Positions 14,919 to 20,977 of a stretch of 20,977 nucleotides of DNA are shown here, in pieces (positions within the stretch are counted from its first letter, which is position 1; each line of letters opens with the position of its first letter). The translations under genes were made by a program, and so were the position numbers. Under the pieces are notes generated by a model. It saw only the letters and a program-made list of their open reading frames with translations, was not told where the DNA came from and ran no database searches. The DNA is from DATKIY01 sp035543875 (GTDB taxonomy: Bacteria; Actinomycetota; Actinomycetes; JAHEKZ01), in the NCBI GenBank assembly GCA_035543875.1, contig DATKIY010000046.1, positions 1-20,977 on the forward strand, in the 5' to 3' direction.

Positions 14919-15923
14919 TCAGTTAACCGTGATCGTCTTGGACTTGCTCCAGCTGTTTGCGTAGGCCGATCCCATGCCGCTGTAGATCCGGTACTTGCCG
15001 TCCTGATCGGCTCCTGGCTGGTGCTTAATCAGGTACGTCCCGTCAGTGTTCACGGTCGCGCACTTGATGGAGCTCCAAGAACCGCTGAAGCGCTGTAGGC
15101 AGACCTTGGTCGCCGGGTCGGTCGTGGGCGGTTGGTACAAGGTGGGGTCGCCTGGAAGGGCTCCGCTGTACTTGATCTGAGTTCCAGCCGACACGGTGGT
15201 TCCAGGAGCGACAGCCACCTGAATCTTCTTGCGAACCTCGACTGTGACGTTACGGGTCCAGCCACCTACACCGACCTCGGTGTAGAACGCGCGGTACCGA
15301 GTGTTGATGGTCGGGTTGAAGGTGTGGCTCCAGGCACCCGCCCCGTCGGTCTGCGTGGTGATTCCAGACCAGTTTCCGTCGAATGGGAATGAGTCTGACT
15401 CAACCGTGACCTGTGCGTTGGCGCGAGCGCCTGAATCCCCTGTCAACTTGCCAGAGACCACGAGGTTCTTGCCAGTCAGGACGTTCGTGGTATTTGTTGC
15501 AATGGTCAGGGTGCTTCCCTCGCCAGCGACGTAGCCGATCGGAGTGCCGGCGGGATCGCCCACGTCAGAAACCACGTTGACCCCGGTGTCTGTGTAGTCG
15601 ACTGCATAGACGTTGAAGAAGTACGTCGTCCCAGAGGTGAGATCGTCAAAAGTGACGGACCTGGTCGCAGCGTCGTCGACGAAACGGCTGCGGTCTGCCG
15701 CGAAGGCGCCGTTGCTGCTGTCGTCATCGGCCGTTACCAGGTATGCATCAAAGGCCGGTCCGGCTGACCAGGCGTCCCACGTCGCGACGGCTTTCTTGAT
15801 GCCACCGTTGCTGACGGATAGGTTCACTGTGTTGGTGGCGGCGGCAGAGGCCACGCCGGCCAGCGGCAGAATCGTTGCGGCTGATACTCCGGCGACCAGG
15901 GCGAGCAAGAACGAGCGGTTCAC
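14919..15923 (-). CDS. Secreted protein with fibronectin type III-like and Ig-like domains
   Basis: This 334-residue protein has a Sec signal peptide (VNRSFLLALVAGVSAATI, cleavage near ASAAA at residue 29). About 35-120 looks like a fibronectin type III fold (AVATWDAWSAGPAFDAYLVT, then SGTTYFFNVYAVD). Two Ig-like beta-sandwich repeats follow, about 135-230 (VLTGKNLVVSGKLTGDSG to ARANAQVTVESD) and about 235-334 (PGTTVSAGTQIKYSGALPG to the end). Both share a threshold-like 'G..V..SG.L' pattern and a late YRIYS/YRAFY strand. Such arrays are usually extracellular spacers or adhesins; no enzyme domain is present. The GTG at 15921-15923 has GAGGAGGG 9 bases upstream and starts the signal peptide. 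The frame extends to 16016 without support. Confidence 0.78.
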   Translation of the reverse strand: MNRSFLLALVAGVSAATILPLAGVASAAATNTVNLSVSNGGIKKAVATWDAWSAGPAFDAYLVTADDDSSNGAFAADRSRFVDDAATRSVTFDDLTSGTTYFFNVYAVDYTDTGVNVVSDVGDPAGTPIGYVAGEGSTLTIATNTTNVLTGKNLVVSGKLTGDSGARANAQVTVESDSFPFDGNWSGITTQTDGAGAWSHTFNPTINTRYRAFYTEVGVGGWTRNVTVEVRKKIQVAVAPGTTVSAGTQIKYSGALPGDPTLYQPPTTDPATKVCLQRFSGSWSSIKCATVNTDGTYLIKHQPGADQDGKYRIYSGMGSAYANSWSKSKTITVN

Positions 15924-15924
15924 A

Positions 15925-15959
15925 GGTGATTCCCTCCTCACCCAGCAAGGTGTGCTGGG
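15925..15959 (-). promoter_or_regulatory. Leader hairpins around the ribosome binding site of the secreted protein gene
   Basis: Two stems can form in the minus-strand leader. One pairs 15953-15959 with 15941-15947 (7 bp, CCCAGCA with TGCTGGG, 5-base loop). The other pairs 15938-15942 with 15925-15929 (GGTGA with TCACC) and places the Shine-Dalgarno sequence GGAGGG in its loop. They share two bases, so they cannot both form fully. A role in translation control is possible but unproven. Confidence 0.35.
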
Positions 15960-16093
15960 CATCGCGCACGAGAGTAAGCGATCTGAGTTGACGCCGTGGC
16001 ACGAGGGCGGACGCATTCACCCATTTGGCCAGTCGGATCTCGGTGCGCGCATAACTGCTTACGGAGTCTGCGCAGGCGTGAGACGCTGGCGGT

Positions 16094-16867
16094 ATGAGGG
16101 TCGCAGCGGTTCAGTACGCGTTTGACGAGAACGAACCGTGGGACCAGTGCGTCGACCGCATGCTGACGCTGGTGGCGGCGCAGTCCGGCGCCGACTTGGT
16201 AGTGCTCCCCGAACTATGGCCCAACGGTGGGTTCACGTATGAGCGCTGGCGTGAGACCGCCCAGCCACTCGATGGTTCACTGATCCAGCAGCTTCAGGAT
16301 GCAGCATCGGCGCTGGGCAGCGTGCTACACGCGGGCTCATTCGTCGAGCTACATCCTGACGGCGCGTTGACCAACACGTCAGTCGTTCTCGACGCATCGG
16401 GTGTACTTACTGCGTTGTACCGGAAGATCCATCTCTTCGGTTTTGGCGAGGGAGAGCCAACCTTGATGACCGCGGGGCGCGAGATCGTCGTTGCTAAGAC
16501 CGCAGTCGGGGCGCTCGGCCTCACTACCTGTTATGACCTTCGCTTTCCAGAGCTCTACCGGCAGTTGGTTGACGCGGGCGCTGAGCTAGTTGTCGTACCC
16601 GCAGCCTGGCCACATTCGCGCATCGACCACTGGTCGGTCCTCGCCCGCGCGAGAGCCATTGAGAACCAAATGTTTGTCGTCGCCGTGAACACCGCTGGTA
16701 CTCACGGTGGGAAACGTATGGGTGGCCACAGCGTCGTGATCGACCCCCGTGGTCAGGTGCTCGCGGAGGCCGGAGAGAGCCAAGAGGTTCTGACCGTCGA
16801 CATCGACCTCGATCAGGTATCGCAGTGGCGAAGAGACTTTCCGGTCCTACCCGATCGTCGCCTCTGA
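16094..16867 (+). CDS. Carbon-nitrogen hydrolase (nitrilase superfamily amidase)
   Basis: This 257-residue cytoplasmic enzyme hydrolyses a carbon-nitrogen bond, most likely an amide. The superfamily triad is complete: Glu40 in VVLPELW, Lys111 in YRKIHLFG and the nucleophile Cys146 in LTTCYDLRFPELYR. The later segment ARARAIENQMFVVAVNTAG is also characteristic. The compact length and CYDLRFPELYR place it near the Nit2/omega-amidase and YafV-like group, whose members act on alpha-keto acid amides; the exact substrate is not determinable. It diverges from the secreted protein gene, with 170 bases between them, and precedes the sigma-factor operon by 177 bases. Confidence 0.88.
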   Translation: MRVAAVQYAFDENEPWDQCVDRMLTLVAAQSGADLVVLPELWPNGGFTYERWRETAQPLDGSLIQQLQDAASALGSVLHAGSFVELHPDGALTNTSVVLDASGVLTALYRKIHLFGFGEGEPTLMTAGREIVVAKTAVGALGLTTCYDLRFPELYRQLVDAGAELVVVPAAWPHSRIDHWSVLARARAIENQMFVVAVNTAGTHGGKRMGGHSVVIDPRGQVLAEAGESQEVLTVDIDLDQVSQWRRDFPVLPDRRL

Positions 16868-16951
16868 GCGGCAGCGCCGAAACCTCGGTCGTGAACCGTT
16901 CCGGCGGCTCGCAACGACAGGGGAAGTGAAGCACGACGCTTCGGCTCGGCT

Positions 16952-16982
16952 GGGGCCATTTAGCCCCCTGATCTCGCAGGGG
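16952..16982 (+). promoter_or_regulatory. Two overlapping, mutually exclusive hairpins upstream of the sigma-factor gene
   Basis: GGGGC (16952-16956) can pair with GCCCC (16963-16967) around a 6-base loop. CCCCTG (16965-16970) can instead pair with CAGGGG (16977-16982), also around a 6-base loop. Both stems need the C residues at 16965-16967. The first hairpin could end nitrilase transcription. If the operon promoter lies upstream, the alternatives could form a simple switch in the leader. Confidence 0.4.
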
Positions 16983-17044
16983 ACTGGTGTCTGTTGATGG
17001 TCAGGTCCACAGTGATCACAAGTCTTGGGAGCGAGGTGACGTTG

Positions 17045-17590
17045 ATGGTCAGTCAAGACCGCGACGACGACCGCAGCGACCCAAGACTGGTTGAGGCCCT
17101 CGCCGATGGCGATCGCACCGCCCTGCGAGAGCTTTATGAGCGTCACGCGCCCTGGCTGTTGATCCGGCTACAACGACGCTGCTCAGACGAGGGTCTGGTG
17201 GATGAAGTCATCCAAGACACGTTCGTTGCTGTCTGGCGAAGCGCAGACAAGTACGACAGTCGGGGGGAAGTCGCTGCATGGGTCTGGGGAATCGGCGTGC
17301 GACGGCTCGTCGACGCGCTTCGGCGTAAGCCGTCGAGTGCCCTGCTTGCGACTGTCCCGGAGCGTGATATCGAAATCTCGGCTGAAGAGCGGGTGCTGCT
17401 AGGCGTTGAGTACGGAGATCTCGCAGGCGCGCTCGACCGGTTGTCCCCAGAGTTGCGGGCAGTTGTTCAGGCAACCGTGCTAGACGGCCTAACAACCGCC
17501 GAGGCAGCGCGACTCCTGGGAATCCCGCAGGGCACGGTCAAGACCCGCATGAAACGAGCAAAGGCACATCTGAGGGAGGAGTTGGCATGA
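17045..17590 (+). CDS. ECF-family RNA polymerase sigma factor
   Basis: This 181-residue group 4 sigma factor has the two essential regions. Sigma-2 (about 26-94) contains LYERHAPWLLIRLQRRC, DEVIQDTFVAVWRSADKY and AWVWGIGVRRLVDALR. Sigma-4 (about 129-178) contains LDRLSPELRAVVQATVLDG, the helix-turn-helix TTAEAARLLGIPQGTVKTRM and KRAKAHLREEL. It should direct transcription of a stress or envelope regulon, normally including its own operon, and be held inactive by the anti-sigma factor encoded next. ATG 17045 is preferred because GAGGTGA lies just upstream and the frame then starts close to sigma-2. ATG 16994 and 16997 lie in frame upstream. The stop overlaps the next start (ATGA). Confidence 0.92.
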   Translation: MVSQDRDDDRSDPRLVEALADGDRTALRELYERHAPWLLIRLQRRCSDEGLVDEVIQDTFVAVWRSADKYDSRGEVAAWVWGIGVRRLVDALRRKPSSALLATVPERDIEISAEERVLLGVEYGDLAGALDRLSPELRAVVQATVLDGLTTAEAARLLGIPQGTVKTRMKRAKAHLREELA

Positions 17591-18402
17591 ACTGGCACGT
17601 CGACCGAAGTCTGGCCAACGGATACGCCTCAGGTGAGGTAACGGGAGCGCGCGCAGCGTCTGTGGAGGCTCACTTGCTCTCTTGTGCGCAATGTCGGGGA
17701 TTGGTGAACCCATTGGCTTCGGAGTCGCGACTTGCTGTGGTCTGGGACGAGGTACAGGAACGTGTCGACTCACCCGAATCTTCGTGGATCATTCGACTTT
17801 TGACGACGCTCCGTGTGCCAGAGCCGGAGGCTCGGCTACTGGCTGCGGCGCCATCACTTCAGCGATCGTGGCTGTTTGCAGTGATCGCGGTGCTTGGGTT
17901 TGCCGCCGCATCCACCCATATTGCGGACTCAGAATCTCTTTTGTTCTTAGTACTTGCCCCCCTGGTGCCCGTTGTCGCCGTTGCAGGTGCTTACGGCAAA
18001 GGCATCGACCCGACGTATGAGCTCACGTTGTCGACGGTGTACCCGACCTATCGACTTCTGCTCCTGCGCGTTGCCGCGGTCCTGGTGGCATCGCTTGTGC
18101 TGACCGGGGTTGCGGCGCTCACCGTTTCTGACACCTGGATGACAGTCGCCTGGCTCCTTCCGTCGCTTGCGATGGTTGGGTTGGCGCTTGTCCTTTCGCG
18201 ATGGCTTGAGCTCCCGGTTGCGGGTGTGAGTGTTATCGCTATCTACGTCGTCGGCGTTGCCTCGTCGTGGGCGAATGAAATCGACCTTCACGAACTGTTT
18301 GAGGAACCAGCCCAACTCCTGTCCTTGGCCGTCGTCGTCGGCTGCTGCCTGTTCGTCCTGGTACCCCTGCACCGTCCCGCTGCTGTGAGGAGACTCCCGT
18401 GA
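17587..18402 (+). CDS. Zinc-finger anti-sigma factor with polytopic membrane domain
   Basis: This 271-residue protein should bind and inhibit the upstream ECF sigma factor at the membrane. The cytoplasmic N-terminus has the ZAS/zf-HC2 signature HLLSCAQC (His29, Cys33, Cys36), with His4 as the likely fourth zinc ligand. About six hydrophobic segments follow (near 93-110, 116-133, 154-174, 182-201, 205-222 and 242-260), unlike the single-pass form of most anti-sigma factors. The multi-span part probably senses a membrane or transporter state rather than being cut by regulated proteolysis alone; that is inference. The gene overlaps the sigma gene (ATGA) and the ABC ATPase gene (GTGA) by 4 bases each. 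Confidence 0.85.
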   Translation: MNWHVDRSLANGYASGEVTGARAASVEAHLLSCAQCRGLVNPLASESRLAVVWDEVQERVDSPESSWIIRLLTTLRVPEPEARLLAAAPSLQRSWLFAVIAVLGFAAASTHIADSESLLFLVLAPLVPVVAVAGAYGKGIDPTYELTLSTVYPTYRLLLLRVAAVLVASLVLTGVAALTVSDTWMTVAWLLPSLAMVGLALVLSRWLELPVAGVSVIAIYVVGVASSWANEIDLHELFEEPAQLLSLAVVVGCCLFVLVPLHRPAAVRRLP

Positions 18403-19262
18403 ATCATTCAATTGCCGTCAGCGATGTGAAGAAGCGATTCGCTCGCACACAGGCACTCGATGGCGTCTCGTTTGAAGTCGGAGATGGTGTCACGGGGTTC
18501 CTTGGTCCCAATGGTGCGGGCAAGACCACGCTGCTTCGCATGTTGGCCACCGTGTTGGCGCCGGACGGAGGCAACATCAGCATGCTGAACCTGAACCCGG
18601 CACGGCCCAAAGAACGGACCGAAATACGCAGACGGCTGGGTTACCTTCCACAGGAACCGGGTTTCCAGCGCGGCTTTACGGTGTTTCAGTTCATTGACTA
18701 TGTCGCGATCCTCAAGCAGATCTCCGGCTCGCGGGCGCGGCACGATGAGGTCAGAAGAGTGATTGGAGCCGTCGACCTCACATCAGTCAGCGGCAAGCGC
18801 ATCCGTGCCCTGTCAGGAGGGATGAGACGTCGCGTTGCGTTGGCGGCTTCGCTGCTCGGCGATCCCGAGCTGCTCATCCTGGACGAGCCCACTGCAGGTC
18901 TTGATCCGGAGCAGCGCCTGAGGTTTCGTGAGCTTGTGTCACGGGCGGGTGAGAGTCGATCCGTCGTTCTCTCGACTCACCAAACGGAGGATGTTGCTGC
19001 GCTCTGTCGCGACGTTGTAGTTCTTCACGAGGGCAAATTGCTGTTTCAGGGAACTCCGAATGCGTTGGCGCAACTCGCACAGGGGCGTGTGTGGTTCGCC
19101 GATCAACGCGACCCTGGTTCGAAAATCGCGTGGCGGATGGGCGACGGCAGGCACCGCAACCTCGGCGATCCGCCGAGCGGCGTAAGTGTGGAAGAGCCAA
19201 GCCTGGAGGATGGGTATCTCCTACTCGTTGGTACCGGAGCCACGGAGGAGGTCGCGGCATGA
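18399..19262 (+). CDS. ABC transporter ATP-binding protein
   Basis: This 287-residue nucleotide-binding subunit has all the core motifs: Walker A GPNGAGKTT (36-44), Q-loop GYLPQEP (Gln85), signature ALSGGMRRR (137-145), Walker B LLILDEPTAGLD with Glu163, and the H-loop His194 in LSTHQ. The type resembles ABC-2 exporters and antibiotic or lipid transporters. A roughly 60-residue C-terminal extension (about 225-287) follows the ATPase core. The gene starts with GTG overlapping the anti-sigma stop, and the two membrane proteins after it are the likely permease partners. Export is more likely than import because no binding protein is encoded. Confidence 0.93.
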   Translation: MNHSIAVSDVKKRFARTQALDGVSFEVGDGVTGFLGPNGAGKTTLLRMLATVLAPDGGNISMLNLNPARPKERTEIRRRLGYLPQEPGFQRGFTVFQFIDYVAILKQISGSRARHDEVRRVIGAVDLTSVSGKRIRALSGGMRRRVALAASLLGDPELLILDEPTAGLDPEQRLRFRELVSRAGESRSVVLSTHQTEDVAALCRDVVVLHEGKLLFQGTPNALAQLAQGRVWFADQRDPGSKIAWRMGDGRHRNLGDPPSGVSVEEPSLEDGYLLLVGTGATEEVAA

Positions 19263-20134
19263 CCGCTGCAACCGCGACACCGATGCCCGTCTCGACTAGT
19301 AGTCGACGGTTGTCCATCCCCGTTGTCACATTGGGCCGGCGCGAGGCCAAGCGGATTCTTGTATCACCGATCTACCTGGCGATCGCGCTATTCCTTCTCG
19401 CCACTTCGGGGCTCCGCACCGCTGTCGAGCTAAAGTTTGACCTTCCAACAGCCGCTGCCACATATGAGTTTGTCATCTACCTGACTGCCTTGTATGCGGG
19501 GTTGCTGACGTACATGGCGGCGCACCTGGTCAGCACCTCGTCTCGGCGCTCGCACGCAGATCGCCAGTTAGCGGCAGCGCCGATGGGTACTCGGTTGCGG
19601 AGTGGCGGCCTGTGCCTTGGAGTGGTGCTTGGCCCAGGCGCCGTGGCACTTGGGCTGATGGTGTTGCTCGCCTGGCTCGGAACTTTCGTATCCGCCACTG
19701 ACGGCGCCTCGTCAGTTCTCGCGGACGCGTCCTCAACCCAGCCGTTCTCAGTTGCCGAACTTGCGCAGGTGTTCCTGACCGTGATCGGTGGGGGCCTGTT
19801 CGCAGTGTTAGTCGCGACGTGGCTCCGGTTCCCAGGATCGTTACCCATTGGCTTGGTTGTGCTGGTCTTCGGCACGGCATTTTTGTTGGATCCTGACCGA
19901 TCCCCGGTGAACACCCTCCCATGGCTCGCCCCGTACATCTCAGCATCGGATTGGACTGACGAGCCTTGGGCTTTGTCAGGTTCTCAAACCTGGCACGTGT
20001 GGTATCTACTAGGACTTTGTGGACTCGCCGTATGCGGTGTGATGCTGCGTGAACGCGAGGGCCGGTTGAGATGGCTTTTCATTTCTGCGGCTGTCCTGCT
20101 GTTGACCGGATTGGTTGGCTGGGCGCAGCTATGA
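19259..20134 (+). CDS. Probable ABC transporter permease, first subunit
   Basis: This 291-residue protein has six or seven predicted membrane segments (near 36-52, 71-92, 115-140, 169-185, 193-210, 243-260 and 271-289). No sequence motif identifies the family strongly; the assignment rests on topology and on the ATPase immediately upstream. The cytoplasmic N-terminus ends with GRREAKRILVSPIYL, a charged stretch before the first segment of the sort seen in ABC-2 permeases. The ATG at 19259 overlaps the ATPase stop by 4 bases. A frame open from 19091 lies inside the ATPase gene and is not supported. Confidence 0.75.
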   Translation: MTAATATPMPVSTSSRRLSIPVVTLGRREAKRILVSPIYLAIALFLLATSGLRTAVELKFDLPTAAATYEFVIYLTALYAGLLTYMAAHLVSTSSRRSHADRQLAAAPMGTRLRSGGLCLGVVLGPGAVALGLMVLLAWLGTFVSATDGASSVLADASSTQPFSVAELAQVFLTVIGGGLFAVLVATWLRFPGSLPIGLVVLVFGTAFLLDPDRSPVNTLPWLAPYISASDWTDEPWALSGSQTWHVWYLLGLCGLAVCGVMLREREGRLRWLFISAAVLLLTGLVGWAQL

Positions 20135-20808
20135 CGACCGAGGTCGGAACTTGGTCTGCTTCCAGCGAGCGTGAAGTTGTGTCTCACCTCATACGGATGT
20201 TCCCGCGACTGCTTCGTTGGTTACCAGCCGTCGGTGCGTGCATATTGGTGGGGGCGATCACCGCGTGGAAGTACGACTCGGTCGAAACCAGTGCAGCGGC
20301 GCTGTGGTTACTTCGGTTTGCTGGCTTGTCGATGATCGTGGGCACGGTGTTCTTGCTGGACGACGCATCAGCGAACATCACGAACTCGACTCCGACGATA
20401 CTGCGTCTTCGCGCCGGACTTCGCCTGATGCTCATGGGGTCTTTCATAGCTGTTGTATGTGTGCTGGTGTTTGTCGTTGTCGAGCAGAAGGTGCCGCTTG
20501 GTGCGGTGGCTGGTGGCGTTGGCATTGAAATCGCGGCCGCCGCAGTAGTTACAGCTGCTTTCTCGCTGATGATGCAGCGATCGCATGGGCTCTCGGAACC
20601 AGGACAGTTTGCCGGCGTCGTGTCGATCGGAGTGTTCTTAGCCGCCCAGCTAATCGGGGTGCTTTGGCCGATGCTTGTCCCCCCTGGGGATCTGTGGACC
20701 GAGGCCCACTGGCGTTGGGCAGGCCTGGCACTCATTGGCGTGATTTTGTTGGCGTGGCAGCTACGTGATCCCGCTTCGGGCAGCTGGGTGGTTCGCCGGA
20801 GCCGTTAG
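20131..20808 (+). CDS. Probable second membrane subunit of the ABC transporter
   Basis: This 225-residue hydrophobic protein has about six membrane segments (near 30-48, 58-76, 95-117, 122-145, 155-176 and 190-207), arranged as two groups of three. I do not recognise the family. The ATG at 20131 overlaps the previous stop (ATGA), so it is translated with the first permease. A second membrane subunit or an accessory protein of the exporter are the simplest options. Frames opening upstream from 20071 lie within the permease gene. The stop is nine bases before the next start. Confidence 0.65.
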   Translation: MTTEVGTWSASSEREVVSHLIRMFPRLLRWLPAVGACILVGAITAWKYDSVETSAAALWLLRFAGLSMIVGTVFLLDDASANITNSTPTILRLRAGLRLMLMGSFIAVVCVLVFVVVEQKVPLGAVAGGVGIEIAAAAVVTAAFSLMMQRSHGLSEPGQFAGVVSIGVFLAAQLIGVLWPMLVPPGDLWTEAHWRWAGLALIGVILLAWQLRDPASGSWVVRRSR

Positions 20809-20817
20809 TCTGCGTCT

Positions 20818-20977
20818 GTGTCGAACCCATCGCCTGCCGTCGGCGATTTTGGTAGGTACTTCCAGCAGGTCGGCGACGCCGTCGATCGGTGGCTTAAGTC
20901 CGCGAAGCAAGATGCGCTGACCTCCGACATCGAGTGGCAGTCAAGGTTGAGCGGTGAGGTTCCGTCCCATGGCATAG
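20818..20977 (+). CDS. Start of an unidentified gene running off the right edge
   Basis: An open frame begins at GTG 20818 and continues to the window end (53 codons). It starts SNPSPAVGDFGRYFQQVGDA and goes on with VDRWLKSAKQDAL. The polar, acidic-basic mix is protein-like and soluble, with no signal peptide. The start lies nine bases after the previous stop, so it may be the next gene of the operon. No family is recognisable from this fragment, and no clear ribosome binding site precedes it. Confidence 0.5.
   Translation, partial: MSNPSPAVGDFGRYFQQVGDAVDRWLKSAKQDALTSDIEWQSRLSGEVPSHGI

Noticed and set aside
1..20977. A mobile element, phage or defence island
   Set aside because: No integrase, transposase, terminal repeats, restriction, toxin or CRISPR-associated gene is visible, and codon use and gene packing are uniform along the window.

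Overview
The window looks like ordinary chromosome from a member of the Actinomycetota. Points in favour are the fairly high GC content, frequent GTG starts, many ATGA/GTGA stop-start overlaps, an ECF sigma factor paired with a zinc-binding anti-sigma factor, a three-gene branched-chain-type 2-oxoacid dehydrogenase cluster, and a HisC/Pat-type aminotransferase. I cannot place it below phylum. I see no rRNA, tRNA, CRISPR array, insertion sequence, integrase or phage gene, so this reads as chromosomal backbone with a few lineage-specific secreted proteins.

Layout. Positions 1-57 may be the tail of a gene leaving on the left, followed by a strong hairpin. A PrxQ/BCP-like peroxiredoxin (136-717, +) converges on rsgA (714-1772, -), and their stop codons share a CTAG palindrome. 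A low-molecular-weight protein tyrosine phosphatase (1984-2478, -) diverges from a class-III aminotransferase (2643-3998, +), which overlaps an Lrp/AsnC regulator (3991-4464). A membrane-anchored metallophosphoesterase (4514-5959) overlaps a small cupin (5956-6285). A stand-alone HisC/Pat-like aminotransferase (7337-8404) lies between two EamA (DMT) transporters on the opposite strand (6311-7291 and 8394-9350).

The region 9538-11292 holds a small secreted LamG/concanavalin-like protein, a roughly 300-bp gap and a single-pass protein with a Pro-rich, His-Pro-repeat ectodomain. A terminator-like hairpin then precedes the E1 alpha, E1 beta and E2 genes of a branched-chain-type 2-oxoacid dehydrogenase (11446-14905); its E3 subunit is not here. 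Converging on it is a secreted protein with a fibronectin-III-like domain (14919-15923, -), which diverges from a nitrilase-family amidohydrolase (16094-16867, +).

From 17045 to 20808 five genes form one tightly coupled operon: ECF sigma factor, polytopic zinc-finger anti-sigma factor, ABC ATPase and two membrane proteins that are probably its permeases. All four junctions overlap by 4 bases. The sensible reading is an envelope-signal-responsive transporter module. A further reading frame starts at 20818 and runs off the right edge.

The strongest leads are the ECF/anti-sigma/ABC operon with its duplicated start region and competing leader hairpins, the His-Pro repeat membrane protein, and the aminotransferase flanked by two exporters. 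None of these is demonstrably a new system from sequence alone.
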